From Ectopseudomonas guguanensis (GTDB lineage Bacteria; Pseudomonadota; Gammaproteobacteria; Pseudomonadales; Pseudomonadaceae), in the NCBI RefSeq assembly GCF_900104265.1, contig NZ_FNJJ01000004.1, forward strand, positions 1 to 64,000: DNA of 64,000 nucleotides, given 5' to 3'. The notes beneath the pieces are model-generated. The model ran no database searches. It saw only the letters and a program-made list of their open reading frames with translations, and was not told where the DNA came from. Shown in pieces: positions 6,607 through 15,076 of the stretch (the stretch's first letter is position 1; each line of letters opens with the position of its first letter). The position numbers and the translations under genes are program-made.

Positions 6607-9117
6607 TTAGAAGTGGGTGAAGGTCAGGCCGAGGCTGTAGGTCGGGCCGTATTCCTCGTACTGGGCGTTGTAGCGACGATTGCCGGTGTAGACGTAGTAG
6701 GACTCGTCGGTGAGGTTCTGCGCCTCGAACTTCAGCTGCAGGTTGTCGCTGAGGAAGTAGCCGGCGCTGAAGTCGACGAACAGCTGCGAATCGGCGTAGA
6801 GGTCGTGGGCCTTGTCGTCCACTGCCGCCACTTCGGCCAGGTACCTGGATTTGTAGTTGGCCGCCAGGCGCAGGCTGAGCTTGTCGTTCTCCCAGCCCAG
6901 GGTCAGGTTGCCGACCTGGTCGGACTGATTGGGCAGGTCGATGCTGCGCCTGCTGCCCTGGCCTTCGATGCGTGCGTCGGAGCGGCTGAAGGTGGCGTTG
7001 GCGCCCAGCAGCAGACCGTTCCAGGGTGCCGGCAGCCAGTCGAACTTCTGCGAATAGGCCAGCTCGATGCCGTACAGCTTGGCGCTGCTGCCGTTGGCGA
7101 AGGTGTTGGCCTCGCTGAAGTCGACCCAGGCGCCGCTGCCGGCCAGGTCCGTGGCATAGACGAAGTTGTCGATGTCCTTGTAGAAGGCGAAGGCCGAGAC
7201 CACCCCGGCGCGGCCCAGGTAGCGCTCGATGCCGAGGTCGAAGTTGCTCGACTCCAGCGGTTTGAGGTCCGGGTTGCCGAAACTGGCCTCGTCGCCGTCG
7301 ATGACGAAGCCCGGCGCCAGCTGGCCGAAGGTCGGGCGCACCACCGAGTGGGTCCAGGCGGCGCGGATCTGCGTGTGCTCGTCGAGCTGGTAGCGCGCAT
7401 GCAGGCCCGGCAGCCAGTGGTCGTAGCGCTTGCAGCTGTCGATCGACTCATAGACATCGTCACGCAGGCCGGTGCCCTTGGCCTCGAACTCGGTGCCCTC
7501 GTAGCGCACCCCGGCGATGAAGCGCCAATCGTCGACGTCGACGCTGTTCATCAGGTAGGCGGCGTTGATGTCCTCGCTCATCTTGAAGTCGTTGATGCGC
7601 GACTCCTCCTCGTCATAGAAGTCGGACTTGTTCAGCCCGGCGAGCAGGCGCTCGATGGCCTTGGCGCTGATGCCCGGCCCGAAGCGGCCGAGACCGTAGT
7701 CGAGCTCACCCCTGACGAACTGACCGAGATTGAGCTGCTCGTCCGTCAGGCCGAAGTCGCCCAGGTCTTCGTAGACCCAGGCCTCCAAGTCGTTGTCCTT
7801 CTTGCGCCGGCTGAGCTTGCCACCGAACTTGGCCTGCGCCGCATAGCCGCTCATCTCGTAGTCGCGGGCCAGATCGAGCTTGATGTTCTTTTCGGTGTCG
7901 GTGGTCTTCTGTTTCTCCCACTCAACCTCGTCGAGGGTGAAGTTGGCCGGGTCGTAGAAGGCCGAGCCAACGCTCAGCTTAGGCTTGCGCGTGCCGCCGA
8001 AGCCGACACCGGCAAAGTCGTCGTTGCCCTCGAAAGTGGCGCCAGCGATGCCCTCCGGGGTCTTTTCGCTGGCCTTGCTGTAACCAAGCTGGCCACTGAC
8101 CGTCCACAGGCCCAGGCTGCGCTCGCCGCCGAACACGTAAGACTGGATCTGCTGGGTTTCCTCGCGGCTTTTCAGTTCACGCCAGCCTTCGGCCTCGCCG
8201 GTCTCACCGGGCAACTGCGCGTCGGCGAACTCGACGCCGGCAGCGTTGCGCGTTTCCGTGTCCTTGTAGCGGCTGTAGAGCGTGCGCAGGTAGTAGCTGG
8301 ACTCGTCGTCCGGCTTGTAGTCGAAGTTCAGCCCCAGGCCGGTGCGCTCGCGGCGGATGTCGTAGGCGCGCTGCTCCAGCTCCTCGAGCCGGGCGCCGTC
8401 GCTGAAGTCCCAGGCGCCACCGGTTTCCAGGTTGTCGGAGACGAAATCGCGCTGCTGCCAGCTCAGCGCCGCGGCCACGCCGAAGTTGTCGATGCCGTCG
8501 CCGAGGCTGAAGCGCTCGCTGATGGCGCCGGAGAATTTCGGGCTGGTCTGGTCGCTCTTGTCGTTGTAGCTGGCCTCGCTGCTGAGGCTGTAGAACAGGC
8601 CGTCGTGGTCGAAGGCCGACAGGCTCTCCACCTGTACGGTGCCGCCGAGGGAGTTGGCGTCCATGTCCGGGGTCAGGGTCTTGACCACCGACAGCGACTG
8701 CACCAGCTCGGCCGGCAGCACGTCGAGGGCCACCGCGCGGCGATCACTCTCCGGCGCCGGCACCAGGGTGCCGTTGATGGTCACGGCGTTGAGATCCGGG
8801 CCGATGCCGCGCACGCTGACGAAGCGCCCCTCGCCCTGGTCGCGCTCCACCGACAGGCCGGGAATGCGCTGCAGCGCCTCGGCGGCGTTGTCGTCCGGCA
8901 ACTGGCCGATGCCGTCGGCGTGCACCACGCTGGTGACGCTGTCGGAGCGCCGCTGATCCTGCAGCGCCTTGTCGATGCTGGCAGCCTGGCCGACCACCTC
9001 GACGTGTTCGAGTAGCACCGGCTCCTCGGCCAGGGCGACGGCGCTGGCGGCGATGGCCAGTGCCAGAGTGCTGATACGAAAGCCCGCGTGGCGGGTCCTG
9101 CTGTGACCTAGGCGCAT
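6607..9117 (-). CDS. TonB-dependent outer-membrane receptor, candidate phytate or organophosphate receptor
   Basis: The 836-residue protein has a signal peptide ending near residue 30 (AIAASAVALA then EE). A candidate TonB box and leader (LEHVEVVGQ) follow. The plug domain spans about 55-165 (LPDDNAAEALQRIPGLSVER, VSVRGIGPDLNAVTINGT, DANSLGGTV), with a beta-barrel after it that ends in the usual aromatic residue (GLTFTHF). The plug resembles the class often typed as TIGR01782. The ligand is not visible in the sequence, but the gene is first in a locus with a phytase, TonB-ExbBD and PhoX and has a Pho-box-like site 74 bp upstream. A phosphorus-containing ligand is therefore the best inference. 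A carbohydrate ligand is the alternative. Confidence 0.9.
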   Translation of the reverse strand: MRLGHSRTRHAGFRISTLALAIAASAVALAEEPVLLEHVEVVGQAASIDKALQDQRRSDSVTSVVHADGIGQLPDDNAAEALQRIPGLSVERDQGEGRFVSVRGIGPDLNAVTINGTLVPAPESDRRAVALDVLPAELVQSLSVVKTLTPDMDANSLGGTVQVESLSAFDHDGLFYSLSSEASYNDKSDQTSPKFSGAISERFSLGDGIDNFGVAAALSWQQRDFVSDNLETGGAWDFSDGARLEELEQRAYDIRRERTGLGLNFDYKPDDESSYYLRTLYSRYKDTETRNAAGVEFADAQLPGETGEAEGWRELKSREETQQIQSYVFGGERSLGLWTVSGQLGYSKASEKTPEGIAGATFEGNDDFAGVGFGGTRKPKLSVGSAFYDPANFTLDEVEWEKQKTTDTEKNIKLDLARDYEMSGYAAQAKFGGKLSRRKKDNDLEAWVYEDLGDFGLTDEQLNLGQFVRGELDYGLGRFGPGISAKAIERLLAGLNKSDFYDEEESRINDFKMSEDINAAYLMNSVDVDDWRFIAGVRYEGTEFEAKGTGLRDDVYESIDSCKRYDHWLPGLHARYQLDEHTQIRAAWTHSVVRPTFGQLAPGFVIDGDEASFGNPDLKPLESSNFDLGIERYLGRAGVVSAFAFYKDIDNFVYATDLAGSGAWVDFSEANTFANGSSAKLYGIELAYSQKFDWLPAPWNGLLLGANATFSRSDARIEGQGSRRSIDLPNQSDQVGNLTLGWENDKLSLRLAANYKSRYLAEVAAVDDKAHDLYADSQLFVDFSAGYFLSDNLQLKFEAQNLTDESYYVYTGNRRYNAQYEEYGPTYSLGLTFTHF

Positions 9118-9190
9118 GGCCTGCTCTCCCCAAGAGTGAAATCCACCGGCACGGGGCCGGCTCGATGGAGGCGCAAGCTAGGTGCGGCGA

Positions 9191-9208
9191 ATGACGCTTC
9201 TGTGACAG
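9191..9208 (-). promoter_or_regulatory. Candidate Pho box (PhoB site) upstream of the receptor/phytase locus
   Basis: Read on the minus strand the site is CTGTCACAGAAGCGTCAT. This fits two 7-bp PhoB half-sites separated by 4 bp: the first, CTGTCAC, is perfect and the second, GCGTCAT, matches 5 of 7. It lies 74 bp before the receptor ATG, a usual distance. The rest of the 350-bp divergent gap (9118-9468) holds a degenerate REP-like stretch near 9330-9350 and otherwise nothing I can assign. Confidence 0.6.
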
Positions 9209-9468
9209 CACAGCGGCGAAGGCCACCAGATACGGACTTTTCGCCGCGTTTTCCCGGCGCTATGAGCCGAAAAGACCCGATGCGGCACGCTCTGGCAGCG
9301 GGGAGTGAAGGCTGCCGACCAGCGTGGTGGGTGCGCGCGGCGCGCCCAACGGTCGTGCGCAGCAAAAAATTCTGCAATTGCCCTGAGCCGAATCGACCTC
9401 CCCGCTGCAACCAAAGTGTCACGGGCATCTGTTCTGCTGCCGCCATCGAAGCCCGCGGAGTCCCGCCA

Positions 9469-10386
9469 ATGCCGCCCCTGTTGAAACTGCATGCCTGGAA
9501 ACTCGCCGGCCTGTTGCTGCTGGCCAACCTCGGCCTGCTCGCCCACCTGATCGCCGGCAGCATCAAGCCAACCAGTCTGTGGAACTGGACCGACATCCTC
9601 GGCGAGGGTGGCTCGGCGCTGCTGGTGCTGCTGTGGATCGGCCTGCTGCTGAAGAGCCGCCCGGCCGGCAGCGTGACCAACCTGCTGTTCTTCGGCCTGG
9701 CCTGCCTGTTCTTCTCGCTGTGGATGGACTCGGTGGACGAGTTCGTCCAGTTGCCGGCCGGCGTCGGCTGGGACAAGTGGCTGGAGTCCGGGCCGATGCC
9801 GGTGGGCTTCGTGCTGATGACCCTGGGCATCTATCACTGGCACCGCGAGCAGCTGGCCATCAGCGCGCAGATGGAAAAGCGCGAGCGGCTGTTTCGCGAA
9901 CACCGTCTGTTCGACAAGCTCACCCCGCTGGGCACCGCCGACTACCTGCGCCTGCAGGTGCAGCAGGCCCTGCAGCAGAGCCGCGAAGAGGGCCAGCCGC
10001 TGGCCCTGGCGATTCTCGACCTGGACGGTTTCGGCCGTCTCAACCGCGAGCATGGCCACGCCGAGGGCGATCGGGTGCTGCAGAGCCTGACCCAGTTGCT
10101 GCTGCTCAACCTGCGCCGCCAGGATCTGCTCTGCCGCCTGGCCGGCGACCGCTTCGTCGCGCTGCTGCCAGCCACCGGCGCGCAGCAGGCGCAGCAGATC
10201 GCCGGCGAATTGCAGGAGGCGGTGCGTCACCTGGCCTACCGTAGCAGCCGCAACGGCGAGCGCCTGCGGCTGTCAGCCTGCGTGGCCAGCGTGCTGGCCC
10301 AGGACGAGGATGGTGAAAGCCTGCTCAGACGCCTCAACCTGGCCCTGGCGCACGCCAAGCAAGCCCCCGCCGTCAAGCGCGCCTGA
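9469..10386 (+). CDS. Membrane GGDEF-domain protein with a degenerate active site
   Basis: The start MPPLLKLHAW at 9469 is chosen because GGAG precedes it and the upstream in-frame extension is not hydrophobic. The 305-residue protein has about four hydrophobic helices in its first 125 residues and a GGDEF-type domain after about 150 (LALAILDLDGFGRLNREHGH, GDRVLQSL). The signature GG(D/E)EF reads AGDRF, so diguanylate cyclase activity is doubtful. A structural or GTP/c-di-GMP-sensing role is possible. It ends 10 bp before the AraC regulator, so the two are likely an operon. It is divergent from the phosphate locus. Confidence 0.8.
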   Translation: MPPLLKLHAWKLAGLLLLANLGLLAHLIAGSIKPTSLWNWTDILGEGGSALLVLLWIGLLLKSRPAGSVTNLLFFGLACLFFSLWMDSVDEFVQLPAGVGWDKWLESGPMPVGFVLMTLGIYHWHREQLAISAQMEKRERLFREHRLFDKLTPLGTADYLRLQVQQALQQSREEGQPLALAILDLDGFGRLNREHGHAEGDRVLQSLTQLLLLNLRRQDLLCRLAGDRFVALLPATGAQQAQQIAGELQEAVRHLAYRSSRNGERLRLSACVASVLAQDEDGESLLRRLNLALAHAKQAPAVKRA

Positions 10387-10396
10387 GGAATCCGCC

Positions 10397-11428
10397 ATGG
10401 CCATCAAGGGCAGTTGGTACGAACGCGACAGCCGCTTCATCGCCGCCCACCATCAGCCGGCGCTGTTGCTCGACCTGGCGCTGGCGCGCGATCTGGACAG
10501 CCACCGCCTGCTGCGCGGTAGCGGCCTGTTCCATGAAGACATCCTCGGCGGCCAGGCCTGCATCAGCCCGCAGCAGTTTCTACAGATGATCGACAACGCC
10601 AGGCGTCTGCTCGATGCCGACGACAGCAGCTTCCTGTTCGGCCAGCGCCTGCTGCCAGGGCACTACGGCGCGGCCAGCCAGGCCCTGCAACAGGCCGGCA
10701 ACCTGCAGCAGGCGCTGGAGCTGCTGGTGCGCCTGCGCGCGCTGCTCAGCCCGCTGCTGGCTCCGCGCCTGCTGCTCGACGAGCAGCGCGCCTACGTGGT
10801 GTGGCTGGACGCCTGCGGTTGCGGCGAGCAGCGGCGCTTTCTGCTCGAGGCGAGCATGACCGCGCTGGCCTCCTGCAGCCGCTGGCTGGCCGGCGAGCGC
10901 CTGCCCTGGCATTTCGAATTCGCCCATGCGCAGCCGCGCTACATCGAACAGTACTGGGCGCACCTGGGCGAGGACGTGGCGTTCGCGCGCCAGGTGGACG
11001 TGATGAGCCTGCCGCGTGAATACCTGACGCGGCCCTGGCCGGGGGCCTCGCTCACCGCCGGGCGGGTGGCCGAACAGCAGAGCCTGGCGCAATTGCAGGC
11101 GCTGGGCTTCTCCGCCAGCCTGCTGGATCGCCTGTATGCCCACCTGCGCAGTCATATCCGCCAGACCCCGAACCTGGACAGCGTGGCGCAGGCCTTCGGC
11201 ATGAGCCCGGCCACCCTCAAGCGCAAGCTGGGCAAGCACGACAGCCATTTCCAGGAACAGCTCGATCTGGTGCGCAAGCACATCGCGCTGTACCTGTACC
11301 GGGTCAAGGGTTACAGCAACGAGGAAGTGGCGGCCTATCTGCAGTTCAACGACAGCACCAACTTCCGCCGCTCGTTCAAGCGCTGGACCGGCCTGTCGCC
11401 CAGCGCGCTGCGTCAGCTGCTGGGTTGA
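10397..11428 (+). CDS. AraC-family transcriptional regulator (Arabinose_bd type)
   Basis: The start MAIKGSWYERD at 10397 follows GAGGAA in the GGDEF gene's tail. The 343-residue protein has the N-terminal domain found in OruR/VirF-like AraC regulators (about residues 20-200) and a C-terminal double helix-turn-helix. The latter includes TPNLDSVAQAFGMSPATLKR and YSNEEVAAYLQFNDSTNFRR ending in WTGLSPSALRQLL. Its ligand and targets are not evident. The neighbouring GGDEF gene may be its partner or target. Confidence 0.88.
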   Translation: MAIKGSWYERDSRFIAAHHQPALLLDLALARDLDSHRLLRGSGLFHEDILGGQACISPQQFLQMIDNARRLLDADDSSFLFGQRLLPGHYGAASQALQQAGNLQQALELLVRLRALLSPLLAPRLLLDEQRAYVVWLDACGCGEQRRFLLEASMTALASCSRWLAGERLPWHFEFAHAQPRYIEQYWAHLGEDVAFARQVDVMSLPREYLTRPWPGASLTAGRVAEQQSLAQLQALGFSASLLDRLYAHLRSHIRQTPNLDSVAQAFGMSPATLKRKLGKHDSHFQEQLDLVRKHIALYLYRVKGYSNEEVAAYLQFNDSTNFRRSFKRWTGLSPSALRQLLG

Positions 11429-11479
11429 GCGAGCGGTTGGCTGAGTCGGTGGGGTAATGCGAAATCGGGCGACCGCCCA

Positions 11480-11604
11480 AAAAAGAAAACCCCGCGATTG
11501 CGGGGCCTTGCAGACTGTTGTCCTGACATCCTTGATCTGCACACCGTCCTGGTGGCTGTCCAGCGGGTCCCTGTTTCTCTAGGCGCTTCCTGCGCTGAAT
11601 CCAT
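11480..11604 (-). ncRNA. Gac-controlled Rsm small RNA (RsmY/RsmX type), CsrA/RsmA sponge
   Basis: A minus-strand RNA of about 125 nt can be drawn from roughly 11604 to the T-run ending near 11480. It carries seven GGA motifs, several in hairpin loops: GCGCAGGAAGCGC, CACCAGGACGGTG, ATCAAGGATGT and GTCAGGACAAC. It ends in a strong terminator, GCCCCGCAATCGCGGGG followed by TTTTCTTTTTT. A perfect GacA upstream site lies at 11662-11679, and a -10-like TACTCT at 11612-11617 sets the start near 11604. This is the layout of rsmX/rsmY/rsmZ RNAs, which titrate RsmA/RsmE when GacS/GacA is active. The GCGCAGGAAGCGC hairpin is most like RsmY as I recall it. Which family member it is needs a covariance search. 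Confidence 0.85.
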
Positions 11605-11661
11605 GCACGGCAGAGTACGCCGCTGCCGGTACCTGCGACAGTGGCGATAGACAGCAGCCTT

Positions 11662-11679
11662 TGTAAGCCATGGCTTACA
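11662..11679. promoter_or_regulatory. GacA binding site (upstream activating sequence)
   Basis: TGTAAGCCATGGCTTACA is a perfect inverted repeat matching the GacA consensus TGTAAG-N6-CTTACA. Its centre is about 66 bp upstream of the inferred small-RNA start, the usual place. The endonuclease-like gene starts about 100 bp away on the other side and could also be affected. Confidence 0.9.
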
Positions 11680-11780
11680 CGGGCTGTGCCCGACGTTTTT
11701 TTGTGACGGACGTCTTGCTAGACTGCGCCTTGTCCTACAAAAACAACAGACCCCGTCAACGGCGGTCATTGGGGCCGATC

Positions 11781-12440
11781 ATGCGCACTGCCATCCTGCT
11801 TCTCGGTTGCCTGGCAACCTGTATCAGCCTTCCCGCGGTCGCCAGCGGGCAGAATCAGCTGGGCGACCCCAAGCAGGCCATCGAACAGGCCTTCTGGAAA
11901 GACCTCTACGGCGCAGGCGGAACTTCGCTGTACTGCGGCCAGACGTTCACCACGCCCGGCAGTACCTTCACCGCCAGCCCCATCTACAGCAGCAAGCAGC
12001 TCAAGAGCGCGCTGCGCTGCGTCACCGACCGCCAGTGCACCATCATGAATCCGCGCTACCCCTTTATCGCGGCGGACCTGCACAACCACTACCCGGCCCT
12101 GACCCGCGTCGAACTGGCACGCCGCAACGCCCAGTTCGCCGAGCTGGCCGACGACGTGCCGAGCAAGTTCGCCGATATCGGCTGCGACATGAAAGCCAGC
12201 TTCCAACTGGTGGAACCGCGCGACGAAGCCAAGGGCAATATCGCCCGGGCGATCTTCTACATGCACGTGGAATACGGCCTGCCCATCGTCGGCCTGGTGC
12301 CCATGTACAAGGCCTGGCACCGCATGGACCCGCCGGATGCCGAAGAGAGGGCGCGCAACGACAAGATCGAGGTGCTGCAGGGCACGCGCAACCGCTTTAT
12401 CGACGATCCCTCATTGGTCGATCAGCTGATCGCCGATTGA
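11781..12440 (+). CDS. Endonuclease I (EndA)-like secreted protein, catalytic motif apparently missing
   Basis: I chose the ATG at 11781 because it begins a clear signal peptide (MRTAILLLGCLATCISLPAVAS). The mature part aligns by eye with EndA: LYCGQTF, IAADLHNHYPALTRVELARR for the EndA stretch ADMHNLxPxxGEVNGDR, then GNIARAIFYMHVEYGL, WHRMDPP and KIEVLQGTRNRFI. The EndA catalytic block WEHVVPAW is not recognisable; ALRCVTDRQC stands in its place. The protein may thus be inactive or differently catalytic. At 219 residues it is a little shorter than EndA. It stands alone, divergent from the Rsm RNA. Confidence 0.7.
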   Translation: MRTAILLLGCLATCISLPAVASGQNQLGDPKQAIEQAFWKDLYGAGGTSLYCGQTFTTPGSTFTASPIYSSKQLKSALRCVTDRQCTIMNPRYPFIAADLHNHYPALTRVELARRNAQFAELADDVPSKFADIGCDMKASFQLVEPRDEAKGNIARAIFYMHVEYGLPIVGLVPMYKAWHRMDPPDAEERARNDKIEVLQGTRNRFIDDPSLVDQLIAD

Positions 12441-12474
12441 AGTCTCGCTGCGTTCGATATCGCGACGCCGCTCC

Positions 12475-12578
12475 GTAGGGTGTCGCGGGGCCGCCCAGGC
12501 TGTGCGCACCGATCTGTCTGCTGAACTACAGCGTGCTTGGTGCGCACAGCGCACCCTACAAATCGCGCGCACCCTACG
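12475..12578. repeat. Three REP palindromes after hutC
   Basis: A long-form copy lies at 12475-12510 (GTAGGGTGTCGCGGGGCC with a GCGCACC end), an inverted standard copy at 12539-12559, and a half copy (GCGCGCACCCTACG) at 12565-12578. The hutC stop codon TAG (12574-12576) is the TAG of the last copy. The long form recurs at 24793-24828 and 61059-61094. Confidence 0.85.
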
Positions 12579-13287
12579 CTCTGCGTTTATGCAGCGAACG
12601 CAGCTTGTAGCGATCGCCGGGGTGGATCAGCCGCGCGTAGCTGATCAGGTGATCGTCCGACCAGGTACGGCGGATCACGCTCAGGCAGGGCATGGCCGGG
12701 TCGATCTGCAGCAGCTCGGCGGTACGCGCATCCACCAGCACCGCTTCGACCACATGCTCGACATCCGAGATCGGGCAGCTGGCGACCAGCACCTCGTTGG
12801 GCGTCACCTGAGTGAAGTCGCTCTGCAGGTAATGCGGCACCCAGCGCGGGTTGACGAAGCGGTCCTCGAGCTGGATCGGCAGGCCGTCCTGCAGGTGCAC
12901 GAGGATGCTGTGAAACACCTCGGCGCCCAGACGCAGGCCCAGGCGCAGGGCCACCTCGTCATCGGCGGCGATGGCCTCGCAGCGCACCACTGCGTTGCTG
13001 TAGGCATGGCCGCGGCCGCGCACTTCGCTGGCGATGTTCATCACCTCGTGCAGCGGCGATTCGGCCTTGCGGTCGGTGACGAAGGTGCCGAGGCCGGCCT
13101 GGCGCACCAGATAGCCCTTCTGCACCAGGTTCTGGATCGCCTTGTTGGCCGTCATGCGGCTGACCGAGAAGTCCCGCGCCAGTTGCTCCTCGGGCGGAAT
13201 CTGGTGATTGACCGGATAGGCACCGCCGTGAATGCGCTCGAGCAAGAAATCCTCGATGGCCTTGTAGCGCGGGGTGGTACTGGTCAC
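12574..13287 (-). CDS. hutC: HutC, GntR-family repressor of histidine utilization
   Basis: The 237-residue protein has an N-terminal GntR winged helix (residues about 10-75: PPEEQLARDFSVSRMTANKA, VQKGYLVRQAGLGTFV) and a UTRA ligand domain from about 90, which binds urocanate in HutC. It begins with GTG (13285-13287) after a strong AAGGAG. Two TGTATATACA operators flank the hutI-hutD intergenic region. It sits at the 3' end of the hutI-hutG-hutU-hutH run, separated from hutH by a 137-bp gap with two REPs, so it may be partly autoregulated through read-through. Its last codons run into a REP that supplies the stop. Confidence 0.93.
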   Translation of the reverse strand: MTSTTPRYKAIEDFLLERIHGGAYPVNHQIPPEEQLARDFSVSRMTANKAIQNLVQKGYLVRQAGLGTFVTDRKAESPLHEVMNIASEVRGRGHAYSNAVVRCEAIAADDEVALRLGLRLGAEVFHSILVHLQDGLPIQLEDRFVNPRWVPHYLQSDFTQVTPNEVLVASCPISDVEHVVEAVLVDARTAELLQIDPAMPCLSVIRRTWSDDHLISYARLIHPGDRYKLRSLHKRRA

Positions 13288-13352
13288 GGCGGCTCCTTGG
13301 AAATGCCCGGTGCGCGGATGATAGCGGAGCGAAGCGCTCGGCTCCCAGCGCC

Positions 13353-13411
13353 GTAGCCCGGATGAAATCCGGGAGCCTCGAAATCAAGGCCCCGGATTGC
13401 ATCCGGGCTAC
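13353..13411. repeat. Inverted pair of GTAGCCCGGAT-family REPs between hutH and hutC
   Basis: Two palindromes face each other at 13353-13373 (GTAGCCCGGATG then AATCCGGG) and 13391-13411 (CCCGGATTGC then ATCCGGGCTAC), a typical REP pair. It lies inside the presumed hut transcript and could trim or stabilise mRNA between hutH and hutC. Confidence 0.8.
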
Positions 13412-13424
13412 GCTATCGCCGTTC

Positions 13425-14960
13425 TCAGCCCACCGACGGCAGCATCCCGGCGGGCAGCAGCGGCGTCAGCACGCGCTCGGCCAGCAGTTCGTCGGCGGCG
13501 GCGATGTCCGGGGCGAAGAAGCGGTCCTCGACGTAGTACGGCACCTTGGCGCGCAGCGTCTGGCGCGCCTGCTCCAGCGCCGGCGTGCTCTTCAGGCCTT
13601 CACGGAAGTCCAGGCCCTGGCAGGCGCCCAGCCATTCCACGGCGAGGATGCCGCGGGTGTTGGCGGCCATTTCCCACAGGCGCTTGCCGGCGCCGGGTGC
13701 CATGGAAACGTGGTCTTCCTGGTTGGCCGAAGTGGGCAGGCTGTCGACGCTGTGCGGGTGGGACAACGCCTTGTTGTCGCTGGCCAGCGCCGCCGCAGTT
13801 ACCTGGGCGATCATGAAGCCGGAGTTGACCCCACCATTGGCCACCAGGAAAGGCGGCAGCTGCGACATGTGCTTGTCCATCATCAGCGAGATGCGCCGTT
13901 CGGACAGCGAGCCGATCTCGGCGATGGCCAGGGCGATATTGTCGGCGGCCATGGCCACCGGCTCGGCGTGGAAGTTGCCACCGGAAATCACCTCGCCTTC
14001 GGCGGCGAACACCAGCGGGTTGTCCGATACGGCGTTGGCCTCGACGCCGAGCACTTCGGCGGCCTGGCGCAGCTGGGTCAGGCAGGCGCCCATGACCTGC
14101 GGCTGGCAGCGCAGCGAGTACGGGTCCTGCACCTTGTCGCAGGCGGCGTGGGAACGGCCGATCTCGCTGCTGTCAGCCAGCAGGTGACGGAACGCCGCTG
14201 CCGCGTCGATCTGCCCGCGCTGACCACGGGCGGCATGGATGCGCGCATCGAAGGGCGAGCGCGACCCCAGCAACGCCTCGACACTGAGCGCGCCGCAGAC
14301 GCTGGCGGCGGCGTACAGGTCCTCGGCCTCGAACAGCCCGCGCAGGGCGTAGGCGGTGGACACCTGGGTGCCGTTGAGCAGGGCCAGGCCCTCCTTGGCG
14401 GCCAGGGTCATCGGCTCCAGGCCGGCGATGGCCAGCGCTTCGGTGGCCGGCAGCCATTCACCCTTGTAGCGCGCCTGGCTTTCGCCGAGCAGCACCAGCG
14501 ACATATGCGCCAGCGGCGCCAGGTCGCCGGATGCGCCGACCGAGCCTTTCAGCGGGATATGCGGATAGACCTCGGCGTTGACCAGGGCGATCAGTGCGTC
14601 GATCACCTTGCGGCGGATGCCGGAGAAGCCGCGCGCCAGGCTGTTGATCTTGAGCAGCATGATCAGGCGCACCATTGCATCGCTCAACGGCTCGCCGATG
14701 CCGGCGGCGTGGGACAGCACCAGCGAGCGCTGCAGCTTTTCCAGATCGGCGTTGGCGATGCGGGTCGAGGCCAGCAGGCCGAAACCGGTGTTGATGCCGT
14801 AGGCGGTGCGGCCCTCGGCGATGATCTGGTTGACGCAGGCGACGCTGGCGTCGATGGCCTCGTGGGCGCTGGCGTCCAGGGTCAGGTGCACGGGCGCCTG
14901 GTAGGCGGCGCGCAGGTCGGCCAGGGTCAGCTGGCCGGGTTTCAGGTTCAGGGTGTTCAT
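13425..14960 (-). CDS. hutH: Histidine ammonia-lyase
   Basis: Histidase converts L-histidine to urocanate and ammonia, step one of the pathway. The signature [14 protein letters not shown] contains the Ala-Ser-Gly that forms the MIO cofactor, and other family blocks include [19 protein letters not shown] and [10 protein letters not shown]. Starting at [10 protein letters not shown] (14958-14960) gives 511 residues, the usual length. An upstream in-frame ATG would add five residues with a poorer site. It follows hutU by 116 bp containing a small GC hairpin (CGGCCC/GGGCCG). Confidence 0.96.
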   Translation of the reverse strand: MNTLNLKPGQLTLADLRAAYQAPVHLTLDASAHEAIDASVACVNQIIAEGRTAYGINTGFGLLASTRIANADLEKLQRSLVLSHAAGIGEPLSDAMVRLIMLLKINSLARGFSGIRRKVIDALIALVNAEVYPHIPLKGSVGASGDLAPLAHMSLVLLGESQARYKGEWLPATEALAIAGLEPMTLAAKEGLALLNGTQVSTAYALRGLFEAEDLYAAASVCGALSVEALLGSRSPFDARIHAARGQRGQIDAAAAFRHLLADSSEIGRSHAACDKVQDPYSLRCQPQVMGACLTQLRQAAEVLGVEANAVSDNPLVFAAEGEVISGGNFHAEPVAMAADNIALAIAEIGSLSERRISLMMDKHMSQLPPFLVANGGVNSGFMIAQVTAAALASDNKALSHPHSVDSLPTSANQEDHVSMAPGAGKRLWEMAANTRGILAVEWLGACQGLDFREGLKSTPALEQARQTLRAKVPYYVEDRFFAPDIAAADELLAERVLTPLLPAGMLPSVG

Positions 14961-15076
14961 GTTCTGTTCTTCCACGGGTGAGATCGCGCCTGGCGAAGCA
15001 GAGCCGAATAATGGCTGAAGTCGCGGTACGTACAGTGATTGATGCGCCGGCCCATCGGGCCGACGGCGAACTTGTC

